Below, piece by piece: positions 39,990 through 50,115 of a stretch of 50,957 nt of DNA (position 1 is the stretch's first letter; each line of letters starts with the position of its first letter). A model generated the notes under the pieces. That model did not search any database. It worked only from the letters and a program-made list of their open reading frames with translations, and had not been told where the DNA came from. The stretch lies in NCBI GenBank assembly GCA_021814565.1, contig JAKAIC010000003.1, positions 1-50,957 of the forward strand, in the 5' to 3' direction. This stretch comes from Actinomycetes bacterium. GTDB taxonomy: Bacteria; Actinomycetota; Actinomycetes; S36-B12; UBA5976. The position numbers and the translations under genes are program-made.

Positions 39990-40748
39990 TCACGCCAGCA
40001 CGACCTCGACGCCGGCGGTGACCAGCGCCTCGACGGCGACATGCGGTGCATCGATATCGGTGATCAGCCGATCGATGTCCTTCGGCATCGCGAAGGCGGC
40101 TGGGAACACGCGCCCGAACTTGCCGCTGTCGGCGAGCACCACCGTCTCACGCGCGTTGGCGATGAACGCCTGCTTCACGGCGGCCTCTTCAGGGTCGCTG
40201 GTGGTGAAGCCCAACTTGGCGTCAACACCGTTGGTACCGAGGAACACCATGTCCGCACGGAATCCGGCGATATCGGCCACCGTGCGCGAGCCCAAGGCGC
40301 TGAGCGTCGTCGCCCGCAGACGGCCACTCAGCAGGTGTACCGGTGTTCCCGAATCGGCCACCTGGTTGCCGAGGGGGATGCTGTTGGTGACGACGAGCAG
40401 CAGGGGCTTGTCGCGGAGGTACTCGGCGAGCAACTGGGTGGTGGTCCCACCGTCGACGAAGATGGCGCCGGCCTCGGGCACCTGCTGGGCCGCCAACGCG
40501 GCAATGCGCAACTTGCCCTCGGCGTGGCTGGCCTGACGCTCGGACCAGTTGGACTCGTGCTGCATGCGACCGAGCGCGATGGCACCGCCGTGCACGCGAC
40601 GGATGAGGCCACGCCGCTGCAGGGTGTCCAGGTCGCGACGTACCGTCTCGATGGCGACGTTGAGGCGGGATGCGGCATCCACGGCGTCAATTCGGCCCTC
40701 ATGCTGGGACCACTGGAGGAGCTGGATCCGGCGTTCTTCGGCCAGCAC
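39990..40748 (-). CDS. DeoR-family transcriptional regulator
   Basis: This 252-residue protein has a DeoR helix-turn-helix (VDAASRLNVAIETVRRDLDTLQRRGLIRRVHGGAIAL) and a sugar-phosphate-sensing DeoR C-terminal domain (FVDGGTTTQLLAEYL, then DMVFLGTNGVDAKLGFTTSDPEEAAVKQAF). Members usually repress sugar uptake operons until a phosphorylated sugar binds. It lies directly upstream of mtlA in the same direction and is its probable regulator. I chose GTG 40748 with AAAGGGG upstream; the frame is open 21 codons more. Confidence 0.93.
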   Translation of the reverse strand: MLAEERRIQLLQWSQHEGRIDAVDAASRLNVAIETVRRDLDTLQRRGLIRRVHGGAIALGRMQHESNWSERQASHAEGKLRIAALAAQQVPEAGAIFVDGGTTTQLLAEYLRDKPLLLVVTNSIPLGNQVADSGTPVHLLSGRLRATTLSALGSRTVADIAGFRADMVFLGTNGVDAKLGFTTSDPEEAAVKQAFIANARETVVLADSGKFGRVFPAAFAMPKDIDRLITDIDAPHVAVEALVTAGVEVVLA

Positions 40749-40759
40749 GCTGGTGCCCC

Positions 40760-40835
40760 TTTCTGCCTGTTTCCATCTGTATTGGGAAAAAAGTAGGTCA
40801 AGAAGCGACATGTAACAACAGAAACGGGCAAGAAA
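40760..40835. promoter_or_regulatory. Pair of inverted TTTCT-type sites upstream of the deoR-type gene
   Basis: TTTCTGCCTGTTTC (40760-40773, plus strand) and TTTCTTGCCCGTTTC (40835-40821, minus strand) are near-identical and face each other. DeoR-type repressors often bind such repeated T/C-rich boxes, so autoregulation is plausible. Confidence 0.4.
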
Positions 40836-41013
40836 CTGGACTCGTGACGTGATTGGTATGTGTGTGGCACAACCAGTGCGCTCGGCTTGTGTGGCCTACC
40901 GCTGGGCGCGGCACCGTCAGGCAGGCGGGCCAGCGGCAATTGGGCTAGAAGCGGCTGTAGCCGAGGTCCAGACCCAGCATTTCGGCGATTACGTCAGCCT
41001 CCATACAGCAGGC
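40836..41013. other. Intergenic stretch with a 19-codon minus-strand frame
   Basis: On the minus strand, 41004 to 40945 reads ATG through EADVIAEMLGLDLGYSRF and a TAG stop. The peptide looks like protein sequence, but there is no ribosome binding site. It may be the last piece of a deleted gene. Nothing else is recognisable here. Confidence 0.3.
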
Positions 41014-41934
41014 CTAGCAGAGGTCGTCGAAGGGATGCACTCCCGTGAGCTCTTCGCTCAACTCCCACAGCCGCATGGCATCCAGCGCATTGCGGGCACG
41101 CCTGCTGCGGCTCACGGCACGCGGGTACCCGCGGGACATCCCACTGGGGCCCGCGAAGGTATCGCCCGGCAGGTTGGCGGTCGCTGCGAACAGTGTGGGC
41201 AACGCGCCCATAGCGGCGCTTTGCGCCAACAGGCGATTGCCCAGCTGGTTGCCCCAGAGGCCCAATCGACTGCCCCGCATCTCCGGAGCCACCGTCTGCA
41301 GGTTGGTGGCGGCAAAACCCGGATGGGCAGCCATGGCCAGCACCGTCGAATGGCTGCGCGCCAGGCGACGCTGCAATTCAGAGGTGAAGAGCAGATTGGA
41401 GAGCTTGCTGCGGCCGTAGGCCATCCAGGCGTTGTACTTGCGCCGACCCATGGGATCGTCGAAATCCATGACGCCCACCCAGTGCATCATGCTCGACACG
41501 GTGACGACGCGGGCATCCGGTGTGAGCGCCTTGAGCAGCATGCCGGTGAGAGCGAAGTGGCCCAAGTGATTGGTACCGAACTGCATCTCGAAACCGTCCG
41601 CGGTCTCGCGCCGCGGAATGGCCATCACCCCTGCGTTGTTGATGAGCAGGTGCAGGCCGTCAGGGTGTTGCTGAAGCCAGCGGTCCGCGAAACCGCGGAT
41701 CGACTGCAGGCTGGCGAGGTCCAGCTCTTCGACGCGCACCTCGCCTGAAGGCGCAGTGGCACGGATGCGCGCCGCCGCCGCTTCACCCTTGTCAGGCGAT
41801 CGCACCGCCATGGTCACTGCGGCTCCATGCTGCGCCAGCGCGCGTGCCGTCTCCCAACCCAACCCGGAGTTGGCGCCGGTCACGATGACATGGCGACCAG
41901 GAAGTGCGGGCAGGTTCGCTTCGCTCCAGGACAT
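41014..41934 (-). CDS. Short-chain dehydrogenase, retinol-dehydrogenase-like
   Basis: This 306-residue classical SDR has the cofactor motif TGANSGLGWETA (residues ~19-30), NNAGVMAIP, catalytic Ser in VVTVSSMMHW, and Tyr-Lys in YGRSKLSN near residue 172. It is close to the protochlorophyllide-reductase/retinol-dehydrogenase-like group common in actinobacteria. It lies 29 bases behind the GH1 glucosidase gene and is probably co-transcribed. Substrate unknown. Confidence 0.92.
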   Translation of the reverse strand: MSWSEANLPALPGRHVIVTGANSGLGWETARALAQHGAAVTMAVRSPDKGEAAAARIRATAPSGEVRVEELDLASLQSIRGFADRWLQQHPDGLHLLINNAGVMAIPRRETADGFEMQFGTNHLGHFALTGMLLKALTPDARVVTVSSMMHWVGVMDFDDPMGRRKYNAWMAYGRSKLSNLLFTSELQRRLARSHSTVLAMAAHPGFAATNLQTVAPEMRGSRLGLWGNQLGNRLLAQSAAMGALPTLFAATANLPGDTFAGPSGMSRGYPRAVSRSRRARNALDAMRLWELSEELTGVHPFDDLC

Positions 41935-41963
41935 GCACAGCTCCTCTCAGGGCTCTGGCCGCG

Positions 41964-43328
41964 TCAGATCTCGTTGTTGCGAATGACATCCCGGTACCAG
42001 AGTGCCGAGTCTTTGAGCGTGCGCTTCTGCGTCTCGTAGTCGACATGGATGATGCCGAAGCGCTTGTCGTATCCCACCGCCCATTCGAAGTTGTCCATCA
42101 AGGACCACTCGTAGTAGCCACCTACGTTCGCGCCACGTTGCATGGCATCGCCGACGGAACTGATATGGGACCGCAGGTATTCAATGCGACGAAGGTCGTG
42201 CACCTGCCCATCGTCGCTCACTCCATCGTCGTAGGCCACGCCGTTCTCGGTGATGAACATCTGCGGCACCAGGCCCGGGTACTCACGTGTCCAGCGCACC
42301 AGCAGATCACCGATGCCCTGCGGCGTGATGGGCCAGCCCATGTCAGTGGTGGGACCCACCGGCGCACCTTCCGCAGCTGCACCCATGAGACTGTCGATGA
42401 CGGTGTTGCGCGTGGGGTGATCGACAGGAACCTGATGGCCGATGCGGAAGTTGTGATAGAAGTTGATGCCCAGCCACTCCATGGGTTGTACGTCGAGATC
42501 GCCGGGATGGACCACGGAGGTGAGCCGATCGCCGTAGATCTCATAGGCCAGTTCCGGATATTCGCCAGTCAGCAGGGCCTGCATCCAGAAGGTGTTCTGG
42601 TTCATATCCTGCACCGCGGCCACACGCATCTGGAAGGGATCGCTGATGTCATCAACAGCCGGGTGTGCCTGATTAAGCACCGGGCCGACCAGCGCCTGCG
42701 GTACCACCTCGTGCAAGGCCCGGGCCGCGCGGTTGTGCGCTGCCACCGTGTGATGAGCAGCGGCAATCGCCTGCGCGGTGTCCGCGATACCGGGTGCATG
42801 GACGCCCGTTCCGTAGCCCAGCCAGGACACCACCCACGGCTCATTGATAGGAGACCAGCGTTTGACGCGGTCACCGAAGTGCTCACCCAGCGCACGGGCG
42901 TAGCCCTCGAAGGCATCAAGCATGGAACGTGAGGCCCACCCGCCGTGATCCTGCAGGGGCTGCGGGAGATCCCAGTGATACACCGTGGCGACGGGTTCGA
43001 TGCCAGCCTCCAGCAGGCCCTCGATGAGCCCGTCGTAGAAGGCGAATCCGCGGGGCTCCCGGGCGCCCGTGCCTGCGGGAATGAGCCGGGGCCAGGCGAA
43101 ACTGAAGCGGTAGGCCTTGACCCCCAACTGCTTGAGCAGTTCCAGATCCTCGGGCCAGCGGTGGTAGTGGTCGCAGGCCACATCACCGGTGTGGCCGTGT
43201 AGCACCCTGCCCGGGGTGTGACTGAAGGTGTCCCAGATGGAAGGGCCACGACCGTCCTCGTGCACTGCGCCTTCGATCTGATAGCTCGAGGTCGCGACTC
43301 CCCATAGGAATCCCTCTGGGAACTTCAT
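41964..43328 (-). CDS. bglB: GH1 beta-glucosidase
   Basis: This 454-residue family 1 glycosidase has the N-terminal signature FLWGVATSSYQIEGA, the acid/base Glu163 in SPINEPW, the nucleophile Glu361 in FITENGVAYDD, and the aglycone-site EWSLMDNFEWAVGY. It hydrolyses beta-glucosides such as cellobiose. No signal peptide, so it acts inside the cell. GGAAAGGGCGG precedes the ATG. The 165-bp gap upstream (43329-43493) shows no clear gene, although one frame ends ...EAVDLDDNPF just behind the channel gene. Confidence 0.95.
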   Translation of the reverse strand: MKFPEGFLWGVATSSYQIEGAVHEDGRGPSIWDTFSHTPGRVLHGHTGDVACDHYHRWPEDLELLKQLGVKAYRFSFAWPRLIPAGTGAREPRGFAFYDGLIEGLLEAGIEPVATVYHWDLPQPLQDHGGWASRSMLDAFEGYARALGEHFGDRVKRWSPINEPWVVSWLGYGTGVHAPGIADTAQAIAAAHHTVAAHNRAARALHEVVPQALVGPVLNQAHPAVDDISDPFQMRVAAVQDMNQNTFWMQALLTGEYPELAYEIYGDRLTSVVHPGDLDVQPMEWLGINFYHNFRIGHQVPVDHPTRNTVIDSLMGAAAEGAPVGPTTDMGWPITPQGIGDLLVRWTREYPGLVPQMFITENGVAYDDGVSDDGQVHDLRRIEYLRSHISSVGDAMQRGANVGGYYEWSLMDNFEWAVGYDKRFGIIHVDYETQKRTLKDSALWYRDVIRNNEI

Positions 43329-43493
43329 TCCTGTACCGCCCTTTCCGGACGTTGACGCCTGGCAGCGGCTCAGAAGGGATTATCGTCCAGATCGACAGCC
43401 TCTGGGTGCCGGGGGTGGCGCAGGTTGGGACTGGCGCCACGATGCTCGACGAGATTGGCAGCGACTCCAGTGCCAGGGAGTATCGGGGTCGGC

Positions 43494-45218
43494 TCAGTGC
43501 AACTGCATGAGGTCCAGTAGGTCCTCGAAGCGGCCGACCACATAGGCGCTGTCCCCGGCACGGAAGACGGCGTCACGTTGCAGCGGGTATTCGAAGCTGC
43601 CGTCGCTGCGATCGATGGCCACAAAGCGCGTGGATTCGCTGAGATGGTTGATGGCGCGGTCATGCAGTCGATCATCACGGCGTACCGAGATGCGCGCGGC
43701 CAGGAATGGGGCGTGGTCGACGTAGAAGGTGCCGATCACATCAAGGCCCACCGCCGCACCGACGAACCAGGGCGCGGACAGTTCCGCAACGGAACGAGTG
43801 GTGCCTATCTCCAGGCTGCTGTCGATGACGCGTGCCAGATTGCGCCCGAACACGCGAAGCGCAACCGGTACCTTGCGCTCCCCCACCACTGCCTTCACGG
43901 CCAGGCCGGTCTCGATGTTCAGCAGGTCGTCGTTGCTCAGCACTGCCACGCCGGCAGCTCGATGGACACCGGCTTCCCGATGCGTCTCGGGAAGCGTGGG
44001 ATCGCCGATGAGCACGGGAATGCGAGCGGCGCGCATCTGCGAGACGAAACGCTGCCCGCTGCCACTGTCGATGACCACCACGTCGTAGCCGGCTGCCTGC
44101 AACTCCAGCGCCACCTTGGAGCCAACCGCGCCCAAGCCGATCACCACGATGTGATCACGCATGGCGGTGACGCGCTGACGACCGATGGACTGCGCGAGGC
44201 GCCGTGACACCAGGGCGTTGGTGAGGAAGGCGGAGGCCGTGTAGACGAGGGTGGCGCCCAACAGCATCATGACGATGGCCCAGGCTCGCAGAGGAGCGGC
44301 CTGGCCACTGAAGTAGAAGTCGCCGAAGCCGACCGTCGCTATGGTCTCGGTGGTGAAGTACATGGCATCGAGCAGACCCATGCGCGAACCGTCCGGCTTC
44401 ACGAAACTGGTGGTGAGGATGAGGACGGAGATCAGGCCCAAGCCGGCAGTCACGCCCAGCGCGATGCGGAAGGGCCGTTCAATGGCGTCAAGCATGGCGC
44501 CCAGGCCCTCACGGATCCGCGTCCAGGCATGACGACGGCGTGGACCAGGTGCCTGCAGGCGGTCCCCGTAGCCTGCGGCGTGCAGTTCCTCCGCAGTGGC
44601 GAGCAGGGTGACCGTGTCACCGGCCTGCGCCTCGCGGTCACGACTGGGCGTGGTGACCGTGATGCCGCTGGCAACGGCGCGCACTGCGATGGGCGCCGCA
44701 TCGCCCCACACCGATCGCAGAGTGGCCGTACGGGGCTGCACAACATTGGTGATGTAGAAGCGCCGACGGCCGAGGGTGATGGCGTGCGTGGGTCGGTCAG
44801 CTGCCGACTCCACGAAGGCAGTCGATGCCAGATCCGCGACCTCGAGTACTCGGCTGGGCTGCGTCACCCGTTCCAATGCACGGCCCACGTTGCCATTGGC
44901 CATCTGCACGATGACCTTCACCTCAGCGGAGAGTTCGCGCACCAGCAGCGCGATCTCGATGTTGTGAAGGTCGTCGTTGGTGGCACAGATGGCCGCGCGC
45001 GCATTGCGGACGTCAACGGACTCGAGCACTTCCATGCTCTGGCCATAACCCTGCACATACTGCACGCCGTAGCGGCGCAGGGTGTCGATTTCTGAGTCCG
45101 CCAGCTGCGGATCCACGACCACAACCCGCGGGTGCACCTTGGCCAGTTGCTTCACGATGCGTCGGGCCACACCCTTGAAGCCGAACACGACGATGTGCTG
45201 TGACCTGCCCGCAGTCAT
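43494..45218 (-). CDS. Two-TM K+ channel with RCK (TrkA) domains at both ends
   Basis: This 574-residue protein starts with an RCK/TrkA-N Rossmann domain (VVFGFKGVARRIVKQLAK, residues ~8-140) and TrkA-C (~150-215). A two-helix pore module follows (TM1 ~250-272, TM2 ~311-335) with the selectivity filter TIATVGFGD at 292-300. A second RCK (VVIGLGAVGSKVALELQAAGYDVVVID, ~358-480) and TrkA-C come last. The filter is GFG rather than GYG, known from some K+ channels. RCK domains usually gate by Ca2+ or nucleotides. GGGGAGG precedes the ATG. It follows argG by 29 bases. Confidence 0.88.
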   Translation of the reverse strand: MTAGRSQHIVVFGFKGVARRIVKQLAKVHPRVVVVDPQLADSEIDTLRRYGVQYVQGYGQSMEVLESVDVRNARAAICATNDDLHNIEIALLVRELSAEVKVIVQMANGNVGRALERVTQPSRVLEVADLASTAFVESAADRPTHAITLGRRRFYITNVVQPRTATLRSVWGDAAPIAVRAVASGITVTTPSRDREAQAGDTVTLLATAEELHAAGYGDRLQAPGPRRRHAWTRIREGLGAMLDAIERPFRIALGVTAGLGLISVLILTTSFVKPDGSRMGLLDAMYFTTETIATVGFGDFYFSGQAAPLRAWAIVMMLLGATLVYTASAFLTNALVSRRLAQSIGRQRVTAMRDHIVVIGLGAVGSKVALELQAAGYDVVVIDSGSGQRFVSQMRAARIPVLIGDPTLPETHREAGVHRAAGVAVLSNDDLLNIETGLAVKAVVGERKVPVALRVFGRNLARVIDSSLEIGTTRSVAELSAPWFVGAAVGLDVIGTFYVDHAPFLAARISVRRDDRLHDRAINHLSESTRFVAIDRSDGSFEYPLQRDAVFRAGDSAYVVGRFEDLLDLMQLH

Positions 45219-45247
45219 GGCACCTCCCCGTGGTGGCCGCGCTTGTC

Positions 45248-46666
<1,419 letters not shown>

Positions 46667-46687
46667 ACCTTCACCTACTCGACACCC

Positions 46688-46714
46688 GGGAATAGGCCAC
46701 CGCGCAGACCCGTT
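46688..46714 (+). promoter_or_regulatory. SigR-type promoter of ahpC
   Basis: GGGAAT (46688-46693), 17 bases, CGTT (46711-46714): the same spacing as the whiB promoter and equal to GGAAT-N18-GTT. Start site would be near 46721, giving a leader of about 46 bases. Confidence 0.7.
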
Positions 46715-46767
46715 ACCTACCATGGAAACACGCACCACACCACGTATCCCTGAGCTCATGAGGTTTC

Positions 46768-47385
46768 ATGTCCCTGCTAGACAGCATCATCACCGACGAC
46801 GCCGACGACTTCCGCCCGACCTCGTCGCTCATCGGCACCGAAATCCGCCCCTTCAACGCGACCGCGTACCACGACAACGGCTTCATCGAGGTCAGCGAAG
46901 CCGACGTCTACGGCAAGTGGTCCATCTTCTTCTTCTACCCCGCTGACTTCACCTTCGTCTGCCCCACCGAACTCACGGACATGGCGGCCCACTACGAGGA
47001 GTTCAAGGCACTGGGCGTCGAGGTCTACTCGGTGAGCACTGACACCCACTTCGCGCACCTCGCCTGGCATTCCTCCTCACCCATGATCTCCAGCATCAGG
47101 TTCCCGATGATCGGCGACCCCACCGGCACCATCACCCGCAATTTCGGCGTGATGATCGAGGAAGACGGCCTGGCTGATCGCGGCACCTTCGTTGTGGACC
47201 CGGACGGCATCATTCAGGTGCTCGAGATCACCGCGGGCAGTATCGGTCGCTCCGCCGCCGAGCTGCTGCGCAAGGTCAAGGCCGCGCAGTACGTTCGCGA
47301 AAACCCGGGCGAGGTCTGCCCCGCCAACTGGGCGCAGGGCAGCGACACACTCCGTCCCGGCGCGGATATCGTGGGCAAGCTCTGA
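46768..47385 (+). CDS. ahpC: Alkyl hydroperoxide reductase C, 2-Cys peroxiredoxin
   Basis: This 205-residue peroxiredoxin has the peroxidatic Cys65 in [13 protein letters not shown] and the resolving Cys184 in GEVCPANW, with the AhpC-type HFAHLAWH and [14 protein letters not shown]. It reduces hydrogen peroxide and organic peroxides. The N-terminus is about 18 residues longer than E. coli AhpC. No AhpF or AhpD is adjacent, so the electron donor is encoded elsewhere. An SigR-type promoter upstream fits induction by thiol oxidation. Confidence 0.95.
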   Translation: MSLLDSIITDDADDFRPTSSLIGTEIRPFNATAYHDNGFIEVSEADVYGKWSIFFFYPADFTFVCPTELTDMAAHYEEFKALGVEVYSVSTDTHFAHLAWHSSSPMISSIRFPMIGDPTGTITRNFGVMIEEDGLADRGTFVVDPDGIIQVLEITAGSIGRSAAELLRKVKAAQYVRENPGEVCPANWAQGSDTLRPGADIVGKL

Positions 47386-47400
47386 TCCCGGCTCCAACCC

Positions 47401-47430
47401 AGAAAGCCCCAGCAGTTGCTGGGGCTTTCT
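47401..47430. terminator. Bidirectional terminator, ahpC / glnQ-type gene
   Basis: AGAAAGCCCCAGC (47401-47413) and GCTGGGGCTTTCT (47418-47430) form a 13-bp stem around AGTT, with A/T-rich ends on both strands, between convergent genes. Confidence 0.85.
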
Positions 47431-47443
47431 CGTGTCTGGGGAC

Positions 47444-48211
47444 CTACAACACCTTGGACAGGAAGGCCTTGGTACGCGCGTGCTGTGGGTTGGTGAGAAC
47501 GTCACGCGGGTCACCGGCCTCGACCACCACGCCACCGTCCATGAAGACGAGCGCATCGCCGACCTCGCGCGCAAAGCCCATCTCATGGGTGACGACGATC
47601 ATGGTCATGCCCTCGTCTGCCAGCTGGCGCATGACATCGAGGACCTCCCCCACCAGTTCGGGATCGAGCGCCGAGGTGGGCTCGTCAAAGAGCATGAGCT
47701 TGGGCTGCATGGCCAGCGCGCGCGCTATGGCCACGCGCTGCTGCTGACCGCCGGAAAGCTGCGCGGGATAGTTCTCGCGCTTGTCCGACAGGCCAACGCG
47801 ATCGAGCAACTTGAGCGCGCGATCACGCACCACTGCCTTGGCTTCACCCCTGACCGTGATGGGCGCTTCCATGACGTTCTCAATGACCGTCATATGCGGG
47901 AAGAGATTGAATCGCTGGAAGACCATGCCGATGCTACGTCGTTGCTCGGCCACATCCTTCTCACGCATCTCATGCAGCTTGCCGCCACGCTCGTGGTAGC
48001 CGACCAGCTGGCCGTCCACGGAGAGCCGTCCTGCGTCCACCTTCTCGAGGTGGTTGATGCAGCGCAGGAAGGTGGACTTGCCAGAGCCCGAGGGGCCGAC
48101 GATGACGAAGACCTCCTTGGGCGCGACCTCGAGATCGATGCCCTGCAGAACCTCCAGCCGACCGAACCACTTGTGGACCAGCTCGGCTTTGACCATGGGT
48201 GTCGCCGTCAT
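47444..48211 (-). CDS. glnQ: Polar amino-acid ABC transporter, ATP-binding protein
   Basis: This 255-residue ATPase has Walker [10 protein letters not shown] near residue 40, the Q-loop [13 protein letters not shown], the signature [17 protein letters not shown] and Walker [13 protein letters not shown]. The [18 protein letters not shown] segment is typical of glutamine/histidine-type importers. The ATG overlaps the permease stop by 4 bases and follows GGAGG. Third gene of the operon binding protein-permease-ATPase. Confidence 0.94.
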   Translation of the reverse strand: MTATPMVKAELVHKWFGRLEVLQGIDLEVAPKEVFVIVGPSGSGKSTFLRCINHLEKVDAGRLSVDGQLVGYHERGGKLHEMREKDVAEQRRSIGMVFQRFNLFPHMTVIENVMEAPITVRGEAKAVVRDRALKLLDRVGLSDKRENYPAQLSGGQQQRVAIARALAMQPKLMLFDEPTSALDPELVGEVLDVMRQLADEGMTMIVVTHEMGFAREVGDALVFMDGGVVVEAGDPRDVLTNPQHARTKAFLSKVL

Positions 48212-49134
48212 GCGAGCCTCCGGCCGCTGAGGTTGGACAGCACACGCCTGAGCTTCTGCACTGGCGTCGGCGGCAGGTTGCGAGTTGCCCCCTTCGCATA
48301 GTGACGCTCGATGTAGTACTGGCCAACGGTGAGGATGCTGGACATGAAGAGGTACCAGAGGCTGGCCATGATGAGCATGGGCATGACCTGGTAGGTGCGC
48401 GTGTAGATGTTCTGCACGTTGAAGAGCAACTCGTAGAAAGGCACGTAGGCCACCAGCGAGGTGGTCTTCAGCATGGAGATGGTCTCGTTGCCGAAGGGCG
48501 GGACGATGACGCGCATGGCCTGCGGCAGCACGATGCGTCGCAGGGTCTGCATCTGGGTGAGACCCAGGGCCGTGGCCGCTTCGCCCTGACCCTCGTCGAC
48601 CGAGAGAATGCCGGCGCGCACGATCTCCGACATGTAGGCACCCTCGTTGAGCCCCAGCCCCAGCAGTGCGGCCATGACGCTGGGCACCAGATCGAAGGTC
48701 TTGTAGGTGAGGAATTCCGGACCGAAGGGGACGCCGATGCCTATGGTCGGCAGCAGGGCGCCGATGTTGGCCCAGAACAGCAACTGCACGAGTACCGGAG
48801 TGCCACGGAAGATCCACACGTAGAGCCAGGCGGCACCCGACACAATGGGATTGGTAGACAGGCGCATGATGGCGATGATCACACCCAGTGCCAGACCGAT
48901 GGCCATGGCGGCGGCGGTGAGCCAGAGTGTGGTGCGAATGCCCTCGAGCACACTGGCGTTGAAGGCGTACTTGCCCTGTTCCGACCAGTTGAAATTGGGC
49001 TGGGTGAGGAACATGTTGAGGAGCATCGCCGCGACCACGGCGACCCCCGCCACGGCGATCCAGCGTCCCGGACGACGCACAGGGACGGCCCGGATTGCCT
49101 CGGGCCGCCCCTGTGCGGTGATGTCAGATGTCAC
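48208..49134 (-). CDS. Polar amino-acid ABC transporter, permease
   Basis: This 308-residue HisM/GlnP-type permease has an N-terminal helix (residues ~30-50), about five more helices, and the EAA motif [33 protein letters not shown] that contacts the ATPase. One permease gene implies a homodimer. I chose GTG 49134, 8 bases behind the stop of the binding-protein gene, although the ribosome binding site is weak. Confidence 0.92.
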   Translation of the reverse strand: MTSDITAQGRPEAIRAVPVRRPGRWIAVAGVAVVAAMLLNMFLTQPNFNWSEQGKYAFNASVLEGIRTTLWLTAAAMAIGLALGVIIAIMRLSTNPIVSGAAWLYVWIFRGTPVLVQLLFWANIGALLPTIGIGVPFGPEFLTYKTFDLVPSVMAALLGLGLNEGAYMSEIVRAGILSVDEGQGEAATALGLTQMQTLRRIVLPQAMRVIVPPFGNETISMLKTTSLVAYVPFYELLFNVQNIYTRTYQVMPMLIMASLWYLFMSSILTVGQYYIERHYAKGATRNLPPTPVQKLRRVLSNLSGRRLA

Positions 49135-49142
49135 TGATGGAA

Positions 49143-50030
49143 TCAGGCCGGGTTGATCTCGGACTTGGTGATGGCGCCGTCCGTGGCGCCCCACTTCTGC
49201 AAGATCGTGTTGTAAGTGCCGTCATCCATGATTGCCTGCACCGCCGCCTGGAAGGCCTTGGCGAGATCGCCCTTGGCCTTGGGGAGCGCGATGCCGTAGG
49301 GCGCCGATCCGTAGACGGAACCGATGAGTGCCAGCTTGCCGCTGGACTGCGCGATTGCGTAGCCGGTGATCGGGGAGTCAGCCAGCATGGCCTCGTCCTT
49401 GCCGCTCACGACAGCTGTCGTGGCGTCGGACTGGGCCTGGTACTGGTCGATGGTGATCGAGGGCTTGCCAGCCTTCTTGCAGGCTGCGTTGCGGGCGTTG
49501 ATGTCGTCCACCTCGACGGTGCCCTTCTGCACGGCGATCTTGTGGCCGCAAGCGGTATCGGGGGTGAGCTTGGAGCCCACCGGAGCGGCCCACGAGGTGC
49601 CGGCGGTGTAGTACGAGACGAAGTCAACGACCTTCTCGCGCTCGGCGTTGATGGTGAACGACGACATGCCGCCGTCATACTTTCCGGAACCGATGGCGGG
49701 GATGATGGAATCGAATGGCGCGTTGACGTACTCGGCCTTGATGCCGAGCTTGGCAACAATCGCATTCATGAGATCGATGTCCATGCCTTCGATGGTCTTG
49801 CCATCGGTGCCCACGTACTCGTCGGGCGCGTAGCTCGCATCGACGCCGAACAGCATGCTGCCCTTGGCCTTGATGTCGGCCGGCAGCATGTCATTGAGCG
49901 AGGCCGAGGTTGCTGACGCTGAGGCCGAGGGAGTGGTGCTGGCGGTGGTGTCGGTGCTGCTTGAGCCGCAGCCGGCGAGGGCGAGTGCCGCGACCGCTGT
50001 GATCGCGACGACGCCGAACTTCATGCGCAT
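49143..50030 (-). CDS. Polar amino-acid ABC transporter, substrate-binding lipoprotein
   Basis: This 295-residue lipoprotein has signal peptide and lipobox LAGC (Cys21), a Ser/Thr-rich linker, and a family 3 solute-binding domain (YVGTDGKTIEGMDIDLMNAIVAKLGIKAEYV, then DFVSYYTAGTSW and AVQKGTVEV). It captures a polar amino acid outside the membrane; which one cannot be told. The Cys pair in DTACGHK and NAACKKAGK could form a disulfide. GGAAGG precedes ATG 50030. First gene of its operon. Confidence 0.94.
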   Translation of the reverse strand: MRMKFGVVAITAVAALALAGCGSSSTDTTASTTPSASASATSASLNDMLPADIKAKGSMLFGVDASYAPDEYVGTDGKTIEGMDIDLMNAIVAKLGIKAEYVNAPFDSIIPAIGSGKYDGGMSSFTINAEREKVVDFVSYYTAGTSWAAPVGSKLTPDTACGHKIAVQKGTVEVDDINARNAACKKAGKPSITIDQYQAQSDATTAVVSGKDEAMLADSPITGYAIAQSSGKLALIGSVYGSAPYGIALPKAKGDLAKAFQAAVQAIMDDGTYNTILQKWGATDGAITKSEINPA

Positions 50031-50115
50031 GAGGAGTCCCTTCCTTGCACAAATCGGGAGGGCGTGATTCTCTCGCATTGCCGGGGCTGAGGGAATAAAC
50101 CGGAAGCCGTAAATC

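Noticed and set aside
48212-48817. Upstream extension of the ABC ATPase frame
   Set aside because: This part overlaps the permease gene in a different frame; a normal ATPase start with GGAGG lies at 48211.
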